NCBI RefSeq assembly: GCF_024741815.1
Contig: NZ_CP102951.1
Location: 4,788,001 to 4,852,000, forward strand
Reading direction: 5' to 3'
Length of the DNA: 64,000 nt
DNA from: Pseudomonas sp. LS1212
GTDB taxonomy: Bacteria; Pseudomonadota; Gammaproteobacteria; Pseudomonadales; Pseudomonadaceae
A program made the translations under genes and the position numbers. Shown one piece after another: positions 52,741 to 60,753 of this stretch. The notes beneath the pieces were generated by a model, which saw only the letters and a program-made list of their open reading frames with translations, did no database searches and was not told the origin of the DNA. Every line of letters starts with the position of its first letter. Position 1 is the stretch's first letter.

Positions 52741-54120
52741 TTGAAACTTACCAAAACCGCAGTACTCGCCTTGTCCCTCACCGGGCTGTCGGCCACGGTG
52801 AATGCAGAGCAGGCCAGCCAGGACTTCGTCCCGGTCACTGTCAAAAGCACCAGCGACCAGGCTGATGCCTCGGGCTTTATCGAAGGCCAAAGCCTGTCAG
52901 GTTCGACCCGTAACTGGTATGCCCGGGAACGCGCCAAACGCGGCCCCCTGTGGAAATACAGCAAAGGCGACGGCACCCGCGTACCGACCAGCAGCCGCGA
53001 CAACTGGGTCCAAGGCACCATCCTCAACTACACTTCGGGTTTCACTCAGGGAACCGTCGGCATCAGCACCGAGGTGGCAGCCTATAACGCCGTCGCCCTG
53101 GAGCGCGGGCGGGCACGGGTGGACGGACCGAACAATCGCACCTTGACCGACAGCGATGGCGATGTCATCGGCCAGTGGAGCAAGATCGGCCTGGCCAACG
53201 TCAAGGCACGAGTTTCCAACACCACCCTGACCGCCGGCCGCCAGTCGATCAACACGCCGGTGTTCGCCTACATCGGCAATCGCGCGCTGCCTTCCAGTTT
53301 CGAAGGGGTTAGCGTGTTGAGTGAAGAGTTCGACAACCTCTCGTTCCAGGCCGGCACGTTCGACCGGGTATCGCCTCGGACCGAGCAAAGCCTGAGTAAA
53401 TTCAGGTCCGAATACGCGGCAGTCTCGGCCGAGTCCGACCGGGTCAGCATCGCCGGCGTGAACTACCAGCCGTTCAAGAGCCTGACTACCAGCCTGTATG
53501 CCTCCAACGTCGAAGACTTCTGGAATCAGTACTACTTCGGCGCCATCCACGAGATGGGCGACAACGCCGTGCTCAGCCTCACCACCGGCTTGAACTACTA
53601 CAAAACCAGGGACGAGGGTCAAAGCAAACTCGGCAAGATCGATAACGACACTTACAGCCTTTCCTTCACTGCCAGCCACAAGGCCCACAGTCTGACCCTG
53701 GCGTACCAGGAGGTGTCCGGTAACGAATACTTCGACTATGTGCACGAGACCAATGCGATCTTCCTGGCCAACTCCTTGTTCTCGGACTACAACGGCCCGA
53801 ACGAGAAGTCCTTCCAGGTAGGCTACGGCCTGAACATGGCCGCCTACGGCGTACCGGGTCTGAAGTTCAATATCTACAGCGCCCGTGGCTGGGGTATCGA
53901 CGGTACCCACTACAACAGCACCGGCTACAACGTACGCGCGTTGGACGGCGAACATCACTATGAATATAGCATCGGCACTTCCTACACCCTACAGAGCGGT
54001 CCGCTGAAGGACACGACTGTGCGGGCGACCTACACTGCGCACCGGGCCAGTGAAAATCAAGGTGATGGCAGCCTGGACGAACTGCGTATTGTCACCACCA
54101 TTCCTTTCAACATTCTGTAA
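52741..54120 (+). CDS. opdP: OprD-family outer-membrane porin, probably OpdP/OpdD type
   Basis: A 459-residue substrate-specific porin. The signal peptide MKLTKTAVLALSLTGLSATV plus NA ends near residue 22. The mature OprD fold has GFIEGQSLSGSTRNWYARE, GTILNYTSGFTQGTVGISTEVAAYNAV, VRARVSNTTL-like strands (seen as NVKARVSNTTLTAGRQ) and a C-terminal hydrophobic strand IVTTIPFNIL. The start is TTG at 52741, 7 bases after AAGGAG. Position between dppA genes points to the peptide-uptake porin OpdP of P. aeruginosa, probably carrying dipeptides to the DppA proteins. Confidence 0.9.
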   Translation: MKLTKTAVLALSLTGLSATVNAEQASQDFVPVTVKSTSDQADASGFIEGQSLSGSTRNWYARERAKRGPLWKYSKGDGTRVPTSSRDNWVQGTILNYTSGFTQGTVGISTEVAAYNAVALERGRARVDGPNNRTLTDSDGDVIGQWSKIGLANVKARVSNTTLTAGRQSINTPVFAYIGNRALPSSFEGVSVLSEEFDNLSFQAGTFDRVSPRTEQSLSKFRSEYAAVSAESDRVSIAGVNYQPFKSLTTSLYASNVEDFWNQYYFGAIHEMGDNAVLSLTTGLNYYKTRDEGQSKLGKIDNDTYSLSFTASHKAHSLTLAYQEVSGNEYFDYVHETNAIFLANSLFSDYNGPNEKSFQVGYGLNMAAYGVPGLKFNIYSARGWGIDGTHYNSTGYNVRALDGEHHYEYSIGTSYTLQSGPLKDTTVRATYTAHRASENQGDGSLDELRIVTTIPFNIL

Positions 54121-54127
54121 CCGGTAG

Positions 54128-54160
54128 CGTTGCGGCTGATTCGACGAATCAGCCGCAACG
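54128..54160. other. 33-base palindrome between opdP and dppA
   Basis: CGTTGCGGCTGATTCG and its exact complement flank a single A. It forms a 13-15 bp stem once a loop is allowed, 8 bases after the opdP stop and 33 before the dppA ATG. There is no T run, so it may set relative expression by protecting the upstream mRNA. Confidence 0.6.
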
Positions 54161-54192
54161 GCTAATCTGGCTAATTGACCGCAGAGGGTTAC

Positions 54193-55788
54193 ATGAACCT
54201 GCTACCCCTACAGGCTGCCCTGGCAGCCGCACTGCTGAGTGTCGCCGCTGGCATCTCGGCCAAACCGCTGGTGGTTTGTACCGAGGCCAGCCCCGAAGGC
54301 TTCGATATCGTCCAATACACCGCGGCGACAACCGCCGACGCCTCCTCTGAAACCCTCTTCAACCGCCTGGTGGATTTCACGCCCGGCACCACCGATATTG
54401 AACCAGGCCTGGCCGAACGCTGGGACATCAGCCCCGACGGCCTGACCTATACCTTCCACCTGCGGCGCGGGGTTAAATTTCACACGACCGATTACTTCAA
54501 GCCGACCCGCGAGTTCAATGCCGAAGACGTGCTCTGGAGCTTCCAGCGCCAACTCGACCCCAAGCATCCATGGCATGACAAAACCTCCATCGGCTTCCCC
54601 TATTTCGAGGCCATGGGTTTCAAAGCGTTGATCCAGCGCATCGACAAGGTCGACGACTTCACTGTCAGCTTTACCCTGACCCGGCCCGAGTCACCCTTCC
54701 TGCGCGACATGGCCATGGGTTTCACTTCGATCTATTCGGCGCAATACGGCGACCAGTTGCTCAAGGCCAGCAAGACTGCCGATATCAACAGCAAGCCGAT
54801 CGGCACCGGCCCGTTCATCCTGACGCGCTACAACAAGGACGCGCAGGTTCGCTACAAGGCCAATCCGGATTACTACAAAGGCATGCCGCCAAGCGAAGTG
54901 CTGGTCTTTGCCATTACTACCGACAGCAATGTGCGCCTGCAGAAAGTCCGGGCCAATGAGTGCCAGATCGCCCTCTATCCCAAGCCCGATGATATCGCCA
55001 GCATCAAGGCTGACCCGCGCCTGCGGGTCGATGAGATGGAGGCCTTGATGACCAGCTATGTGGCCATGAATACCTCGCACAAATACCTCAGCGATGTGCG
55101 CGTGCGGCAGGCGATCAACATGGCCTTCGACAAGCAGGCCTACCTCAAGTCGCTGTTCGGTGAAGGCAAGGCCACACCGGGCATCAATCCTTACCCACCG
55201 ACCCTGCTCGGTTTCAATACAGCGATCAGGGATCTGCCCTACGATCCCGACAAAGCGCGTAGTCTGCTCAAGGCAGCCGGCGTGCCGGACGGTCAGGTAC
55301 TGAGCCTGTTCGTGCGCAATGGCGGCGGCGCGACCAACCCCAACCCGCTGCTCGGCGCCCAGATGCTGCAGGCGGATCTGGCGAAAGTCGGCATCAAACT
55401 GAACATCCGCGTGCTCGAATGGGGCGAAATGCTCAAGCGCGCGAAAAATGGCGAACACGACATGGTCTTTGCCGGCTGGGCCGGCGACAACGGCGACCCG
55501 GACAACTTCCTCGGCCCGAACCTGAGTTGCGACGCGACCAGGAGCGGAGAAAATTACGCCCGCTGGTGCAATAAGACCTTCAATGAATTGATAACCCGGG
55601 CCCGCGAAAGGACGGACCCTGCCGAACGTGCCGCACTCTACGAACAGGCCCAGCAGGTATTCCACGACGAGCAGCCGTGGATCAGCCTGGCTCACCCGAA
55701 ACTGTTTACCGCTGTACGCAAGAACGTCGAGGGCTACCACATTAGCCCACTGACCAATAATAACTTCGCGACTACCCGAGCGAAGTAG
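54193..55788 (+). CDS. dppA: Dipeptide ABC transporter substrate-binding protein, copy 3
   Basis: A 531-residue SBP_bac_5 protein next to the permease genes. The signal peptide MNLLPLQAALAAALLSVAAG ends near ISA at residue 23. KPLVVCTEASPEGFDIVQYTAAT and MVFAGWAGDNGDPDNFLGPNLSCDA are typical. It is clearly more diverged from copies 1 and 2 than they are from each other. ATG 54193 has GAGGG upstream. It is likely the core binding protein, transcribed with dppBCDF (38-base gap), and corresponds in position to the last DppA of the P. aeruginosa locus. Confidence 0.92.
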   Translation: MNLLPLQAALAAALLSVAAGISAKPLVVCTEASPEGFDIVQYTAATTADASSETLFNRLVDFTPGTTDIEPGLAERWDISPDGLTYTFHLRRGVKFHTTDYFKPTREFNAEDVLWSFQRQLDPKHPWHDKTSIGFPYFEAMGFKALIQRIDKVDDFTVSFTLTRPESPFLRDMAMGFTSIYSAQYGDQLLKASKTADINSKPIGTGPFILTRYNKDAQVRYKANPDYYKGMPPSEVLVFAITTDSNVRLQKVRANECQIALYPKPDDIASIKADPRLRVDEMEALMTSYVAMNTSHKYLSDVRVRQAINMAFDKQAYLKSLFGEGKATPGINPYPPTLLGFNTAIRDLPYDPDKARSLLKAAGVPDGQVLSLFVRNGGGATNPNPLLGAQMLQADLAKVGIKLNIRVLEWGEMLKRAKNGEHDMVFAGWAGDNGDPDNFLGPNLSCDATRSGENYARWCNKTFNELITRARERTDPAERAALYEQAQQVFHDEQPWISLAHPKLFTAVRKNVEGYHISPLTNNNFATTRAK

Positions 55789-55826
55789 ATCAAGACGCCT
55801 GACCGGCTGATGAGGTACCACAGAAG

Positions 55827-56837
55827 ATGTTTAGTTTTATTGCCCGACGCCTGGGACTATTGATCCCGACCTTCTTCGGCATCACCTTGCTGACCTTTGC
55901 GCTGATACGCCTGATCCCTGGCGACCCGGTGGAAGTCATGATGGGCGAGCGCCGGGTCGACCCCGAAATGCACGCCCAGGCCATGGAACGGCTGGGCCTG
56001 AACAAGCCCCTGCATGAGCAGTACCTCGACTACATCGGCAAGCTGGCCCAGGGTGACCTGGGCGAATCGCTGCGTACCCGGGAAAGTGTCTGGCACGAGT
56101 TCCTTTCGTTGTTCCCGGCCACACTGGAGCTGGCCATCTGTGCACTGATCTTTGCCGGCATTCTTGGCCTGCTGGCCGGGGTGATCGCGGCGCTCAAGCG
56201 CGGATCCCTGTTCGACCACGGCGTGATGGGCATCTCCCTGGCGGGCTATTCGATGCCGATCTTCTGGTGGGGCCTGATCCTGATCATGTTTTTCTCCGTC
56301 CAGCTGGGCTGGACCCCGGTGTCAGGGCGGGTCGACCTGCTCTATGACATCCAGCCAACGACCGGCTTCATGCTCATCGACACCCTGCTGAGCGACGAAG
56401 AAGGTGCCTTCACCGACGCCCTCATGCACCTGATTCTTCCCGCCATCGTGCTGGGCACCATCCCCCTGGCGGTGATCGCCCGGATGACCCGTTCCTCGAT
56501 GCTCGAAGTACTGCGCGAAGATTACATACGCACCGCCCGGGCCAAGGGCCTGTCGCCTGCGCGCGTGGTTTTTGTCCATGGCCTGCGCAACGCATTGATC
56601 CCGGTGCTGACCGTGTTCGGCCTGCAAGTCGGCACCCTGCTGTCCGGCGCCGTGCTGACCGAGACCATTTTCTCCTGGCCGGGCATCGGCAAATGGCTGA
56701 TCGAAGCCATCGGCGCCCGCGACTACCCGGTGGTACAGAACGGCATCCTGCTGATCGCCTGCCTGGTGATCCTGGTCAACTTCGTCGTGGACATCCTCTA
56801 CGGCCTGGTCAACCCACGCATCCGTCATCAGCGCTGA
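55827..56837 (+). CDS. dppB: Dipeptide ABC transporter permease DppB
   Basis: A 336-residue inner-membrane permease with six helices. MFSFIARRLGLLIPTFFGIT is the conserved N-terminus of DppB/OppB. The EAA-type loop that contacts the ATPase is YIRTARAKGLSPARVVFVHGLRNALIPVLT, and AVLTETIFSWPGIGKWLIEAIGARDYPVVQ is the second hallmark. It lies 38 bases after dppA and 9 before dppC. Confidence 0.96.
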   Translation: MFSFIARRLGLLIPTFFGITLLTFALIRLIPGDPVEVMMGERRVDPEMHAQAMERLGLNKPLHEQYLDYIGKLAQGDLGESLRTRESVWHEFLSLFPATLELAICALIFAGILGLLAGVIAALKRGSLFDHGVMGISLAGYSMPIFWWGLILIMFFSVQLGWTPVSGRVDLLYDIQPTTGFMLIDTLLSDEEGAFTDALMHLILPAIVLGTIPLAVIARMTRSSMLEVLREDYIRTARAKGLSPARVVFVHGLRNALIPVLTVFGLQVGTLLSGAVLTETIFSWPGIGKWLIEAIGARDYPVVQNGILLIACLVILVNFVVDILYGLVNPRIRHQR

Positions 56838-56846
56838 GAGACTCCC

Positions 56847-57758
56847 ATGACTACGAATACTCCAGCGGTAGCAGTCGACCAAAGCCTGCTTTACCCGTCC
56901 CCGTACAAAGAATTCTGGCAAGCCTTCTCGAAAAACAAAGGCGCCGTCGCCGGCCTGTTGTTCATGTTGCTGGTGATCTTTTGCGCGATCTTCGCGCCCT
57001 GGGTTGCCCCGCATGACCCGAGCGAGCAATTTCGCGACTTCCTGCTGACCCCGCCGGTCTGGCTCGAAGGCGGCCAGTGGCAGTTCATCCTCGGTACCGA
57101 CGAACTGGGGCGCGACCTGCTTTCGCGGTTGATCACCGGTTCGCGCCTGTCGCTGATGATCGGTTTGTCCTCGGTGGTGATATCGCTGATCCCGGGCATC
57201 CTGCTGGGCCTTTTGGCCGGGTTCTTCCCGCGTATCCTCGGGCCATCGATCATGCGCCTGATGGACATCATGCTCGCCCTGCCCTCGCTGCTGCTGGCCG
57301 TGGCGATCGTCGCCATCCTCGGCCCGGGCCTGATCAACACTGTGATCGCCATTGCCATCGTCTCGCTGCCGTCCTATGTACGCCTGACCCGCGCCGCAGT
57401 GATGGGCGAGCTGAACCGCGACTACGTGACCGCCGCGCGCCTGGCCGGTGCCGGCTTGCCGCGCCTGATGTTCATCACCGTGCTGCCCAACTGCATGGCA
57501 CCGCTGATCGTCCAGGCAACCCTGAGTTTCTCCTCGGCCATTCTCGACGCCGCCGCCCTGGGCTTCCTCGGCCTTGGCGTGCAACCGCCGACGCCCGAGT
57601 GGGGCACCATGCTGGCCTCGGCCCGCGACTACATCGAACGCGCCTGGTGGGTCGTGAGCCTGCCCGGCCTGACCATTTTGCTCAGCGTGCTGGCAATCAA
57701 CCTGATGGGCGACGGGCTGCGTGACGCCCTCGATCCGAAACTCAAGAATGCCGCCTGA
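56847..57758 (+). CDS. dppC: Dipeptide ABC transporter permease DppC
   Basis: A 303-residue permease, partner of DppB. The N-terminal FWQAFSKNKGAVAGLLFMLL is the OppC-type helix; FILGTDELGRDLLSRLITGSRLSL follows. The EAA loop is YVTAARLAGAGLPRLMFITVLPNCMAPLIV, and AALGFLGLGVQPPTPEWGTML is the C-terminal mark. A 9-base gap follows dppB and 10 bases precede dppD, so translation is closely linked. Confidence 0.96.
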   Translation: MTTNTPAVAVDQSLLYPSPYKEFWQAFSKNKGAVAGLLFMLLVIFCAIFAPWVAPHDPSEQFRDFLLTPPVWLEGGQWQFILGTDELGRDLLSRLITGSRLSLMIGLSSVVISLIPGILLGLLAGFFPRILGPSIMRLMDIMLALPSLLLAVAIVAILGPGLINTVIAIAIVSLPSYVRLTRAAVMGELNRDYVTAARLAGAGLPRLMFITVLPNCMAPLIVQATLSFSSAILDAAALGFLGLGVQPPTPEWGTMLASARDYIERAWWVVSLPGLTILLSVLAINLMGDGLRDALDPKLKNAA

Positions 57759-57768
57759 GGAGATTCCC

Positions 57769-58737
57769 ATGTCGCTGCTGCAAATCAAGAATCTCAATGT
57801 CCGCTTTGGCGATGCCAAGGCTGTCCCGGTGGTCGATGGCCTCGACCTTGCGGTCGACAAAGGCGAAGTATTGGCCATCGTCGGCGAGTCCGGTTCGGGC
57901 AAGTCGGTCACCATGATGGCGCTGATGGGCCTTATCGACGCACCCGGCATCGTCACTGCCGACGCGCTCAGCTTCAATGGCCAGGACATGCTCAAGCTCA
58001 GCGCGCGCCAGCGACGCAAAGTGGTCGGCAAGGACCTGGCGATGGTCTTCCAGGACCCGATGACCGCGCTGAACCCGAGCTACACCGTGGGTTTCCAGAT
58101 CGAGGAAGTGCTGCGCCAACACCTGGGCCTGTCCGGCAAGGCAGCGCGTCAACGCGCGCTGGAGCTGCTCAAGAAGGTAGAGATTCCCGCCGCCGAAAGT
58201 CGCCTGGATGCTTATCCGCACCAGCTGTCCGGCGGCATGAGCCAGCGGGTCGCGATCGCCATGGCGATTGCCGGCGAGCCCAAGCTGCTGATCGCCGATG
58301 AACCGACCACCGCCCTGGACGTGACCATCCAGGCGCAGATCATGGAACTGCTGCTCAACCTGCAGCGCGAACGCCACATGGCACTGATCCTGATCACCCA
58401 CGACCTGGCCGTGGTCGCCGAAACCGCGCAGCGGGTCTGCGTGATGTACGCCGGGCAAGCCGTGGAAGTCGGGTACGTGCCGCAATTGTTCGACATGCCC
58501 GCGCATCCTTACACCGAAGCCTTGCTGGCGGCGATTCCCGAGCACAGCGAAGGCGCCGAACGCCTGGCGACCCTGCCGGGTATCGTCCCGGGCCGCTACG
58601 ACCGGCCGCAAGGCTGCCTGCTGTCGCCACGCTGCCCCTACGTGCAGGAAAACTGCCGGCAACAACGGCCAGGCCTCGACCCAAAAGCCCACAGCCTCGC
58701 GCGCTGTTTCTACCCGTTGAATCAGGAGGTGGCGTAA
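57769..58737 (+). CDS. dppD: Dipeptide ABC transporter ATP-binding protein DppD
   Basis: A 322-residue ATPase. Walker A is GESGSGKS (residues 39-46), signature LSGGMSQRVAIAMAI, Walker B LLIADEPTTALDV. The C-terminal oligopeptide-transporter extension has GCLLSPRCPYVQENC with clustered cysteines, which in related proteins bind an iron-sulfur cluster. I start at ATG 57769 behind GAGGAG; in-frame codons further up lie inside dppC. Its stop overlaps the dppF start by one base. Confidence 0.96.
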   Translation: MSLLQIKNLNVRFGDAKAVPVVDGLDLAVDKGEVLAIVGESGSGKSVTMMALMGLIDAPGIVTADALSFNGQDMLKLSARQRRKVVGKDLAMVFQDPMTALNPSYTVGFQIEEVLRQHLGLSGKAARQRALELLKKVEIPAAESRLDAYPHQLSGGMSQRVAIAMAIAGEPKLLIADEPTTALDVTIQAQIMELLLNLQRERHMALILITHDLAVVAETAQRVCVMYAGQAVEVGYVPQLFDMPAHPYTEALLAAIPEHSEGAERLATLPGIVPGRYDRPQGCLLSPRCPYVQENCRQQRPGLDPKAHSLARCFYPLNQEVA

Positions 58738-59708
58738 TGAGCGTCGTTCTTACCGCCCGCGACCTTACCCGTCACTATGAAGTTTCCCGTGGCCTGTTCA
58801 AGGGCCATGCACTGGTCCGTGCCCTCAATGGCGTCTCGTTCGAACTGGAGGCCGGCAAGACCCTGGCCGTGGTCGGCGAATCGGGTTGCGGCAAATCCAC
58901 CCTGGCCCGCGCCCTGACCCTGATCGAGGAACCCTCTTCCGGCTCGTTGAAAATCGTCGGGCATGAAGTCACAGGCGCCAGCAAGAGCGAACGCAAGCAA
59001 ATGCGCCGCGATGTGCAGATGGTCTTCCAGAGCCCCTATGCCTCGCTCAACCCACGGCAGAAAATCGGCGACCAGCTGGGCGAGCCGCTGCTGATCAACA
59101 CCAACCTTTCGCGTGCCGAACGCCGGGAGAAAGTCCAGGCCATGATGCAACAGGTCGGTCTGCGCCCCGAGCACTACCAGCGCTATCCGCATATGTTCTC
59201 CGGTGGCCAGCGCCAGCGCATCGCCCTGGCCCGGGCGATGATGCTGCAACCCAAAGTGCTGGTAGCGGACGAACCGACCTCGGCGCTGGACGTATCGATC
59301 CAGGCCCAGGTGCTGAACCTGTTCATGGACCTGCAACAGCAGTACCAGACCGCCTATGTTTTTATCTCGCACAATCTGGCGGTGGTGCGGCACGTGGCCG
59401 ATGACGTGTTGGTGATGTACCTGGGGCGGCCGGCGGAAATGGGGCCCAAAGAGGACATCTACACCCGTCCGCTACACCCTTACACCCAGGCGCTGCTGTC
59501 AGCGACCCCGACCATCCACCCCGACCCGCTCAAGCCGAAGATCAAGATCGTCGGCGAATTGCCCAACCCGCTCAACCCGCCCAGCGGCTGTGCGTTCCAC
59601 AAGCGCTGCCCGTATGCGACCGAGCGTTGTGCTGCTGAAGTGCCGGCGTTTCGGCAGGTTGGTACGCGGTTGGTGGCGTGCCACTATGCGGAGCAGTTTT
59701 TGGGCTGA
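58737..59708 (+). CDS. dppF: Dipeptide ABC transporter ATP-binding protein DppF
   Basis: A 323-residue ATPase pairing with DppD. Walker A is GESGCGKST (residues 47-55), signature FSGGQRQRIALARAM, Walker B VLVADEPTSALDVS. The C-terminal extension is NPPSGCAFHKRCPYATERC, with the same cysteine cluster as DppD. It starts on the last base of dppD (TAATG) behind AGGAGG. It ends the operon; a REP doublet follows after 26 bases. Confidence 0.96.
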   Translation: MSVVLTARDLTRHYEVSRGLFKGHALVRALNGVSFELEAGKTLAVVGESGCGKSTLARALTLIEEPSSGSLKIVGHEVTGASKSERKQMRRDVQMVFQSPYASLNPRQKIGDQLGEPLLINTNLSRAERREKVQAMMQQVGLRPEHYQRYPHMFSGGQRQRIALARAMMLQPKVLVADEPTSALDVSIQAQVLNLFMDLQQQYQTAYVFISHNLAVVRHVADDVLVMYLGRPAEMGPKEDIYTRPLHPYTQALLSATPTIHPDPLKPKIKIVGELPNPLNPPSGCAFHKRCPYATERCAAEVPAFRQVGTRLVACHYAEQFLG

Positions 59709-59734
59709 TGTTTTGTAGTGTCTGATCTGGCCCT

Positions 59735-59800
59735 ATCGCGGGCAAGCCCGCTCCCACAGTGATCTGCGCCGACCCCTGTGGGAGCGGGCTTGCCCGCGAT
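59735..59800. repeat. REP doublet (REPIN-like), perfect arms
   Basis: A 25-base arm (59735-59759, starting ATCGCGGGCAAGCCCGCTCC) has an exact inverted copy at 59776-59800, separated by 16 bases. Each arm contains the inner palindrome CGGGCAAGCCCG. It lies between dppF and the AraC-type gene. Confidence 0.9.
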
Positions 59801-59882
59801 GAGGCCGGTTCAACCGACACAACATTGAAGCCCGTCCACATCTTCAGGCACTCTCTGCTTTCAATTCCCCCCGAGCATCACC

Positions 59883-60692
59883 ATGGCTTCACTCCCCGAC
59901 GATGACGGCCCGGCTCAAACCCCGGAAACCGCCGCCACCGTAATGCGCTACCACCTGTGCTGGAAACATCGCGACCTGGACGGAGTCATGGCGCTTTACC
60001 ACCCGGACATCCAGTACAACGATTTCTTCCAGAACCGCGTCCTGCGTCTCGATGAACTGCGCGAGTACGTGCGCGTCAGCATGCCCCGCGATCCGGACGA
60101 AGCCCTGGAGCACAGCGACCGCATCCGCATCGACGGCAACACCGCGTTTATTCAGTACCAGGTCACCCTGCGCGGCGGTCAGGGGCTGGTTTCGTTTCGT
60201 TCCAGCGAGGCGATCACAGTACGGGACGGGCTGATCTGGCGGGTCAATGAATATGCCTCGCTTGTCCGCGAACAGGCAGGGAGCAAAACCGATTCCAGCC
60301 TGCGTCCGGCAGCGAGTCGCCTCGGCCTGTCACCGCGCCAGCTCAGCTTCATGGCCCAGGACCTGCAGCAGTACTTCGAGCGCCAACAGCCGTACTTGAA
60401 TGCTGACCTGGACCTGCAACAAGTGGCACGCGAATGCGGCTACAGCCGCAACCAGATTTCCTACCTGCTCAACCAGGTGCTGGGCCAGAGCTTTTACCGC
60501 TATGTGAACCAGGCCCGCCTGCAGCACCTGCTCAACGCCCTGGAAACCGCCGGCCCTGCCGTGCGCATCGACGATATGGCCTTTGCCGCCGGGTTCAACT
60601 CGTTGTCGGCTTTCTACAAATGCTTTCGCCAACACACCGGGCAGTCGCCCAGCGCCTACCTGAAGCAGATTTCTCTGCGGACACGCACGTAA
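59883..60692 (+). CDS. AraC-family regulator with N-terminal SnoaL-like domain
   Basis: A 269-residue regulator. Residues about 15-125 look like a SnoaL/NTF2-like domain (MRYHLCWKHRDLDGVMALYHPDIQYNDFF, then HSDRIRIDGNTAFIQYQVTLRGG). The C-terminal AraC DNA-binding domain has two helix-turn-helix units: LDLQQVARECGYSRNQISYLLNQVLGQSFYRYVNQAR and IDDMAFAAGFNSLSAFYKCFRQHTGQSPSAYLKQ. The SnoaL part probably senses a small ligand; none is known. It lies 61 bases upstream of the FAD oxidase gene on the same strand, so it most likely controls that module. Confidence 0.88.
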   Translation: MASLPDDDGPAQTPETAATVMRYHLCWKHRDLDGVMALYHPDIQYNDFFQNRVLRLDELREYVRVSMPRDPDEALEHSDRIRIDGNTAFIQYQVTLRGGQGLVSFRSSEAITVRDGLIWRVNEYASLVREQAGSKTDSSLRPAASRLGLSPRQLSFMAQDLQQYFERQQPYLNADLDLQQVARECGYSRNQISYLLNQVLGQSFYRYVNQARLQHLLNALETAGPAVRIDDMAFAAGFNSLSAFYKCFRQHTGQSPSAYLKQISLRTRT

Positions 60693-60753
60693 GACACGCC
60701 ACACCCGCTGCCTCTAGGATCGCCACAGACCTTTTGTGGATGTGGAGTCAGCA

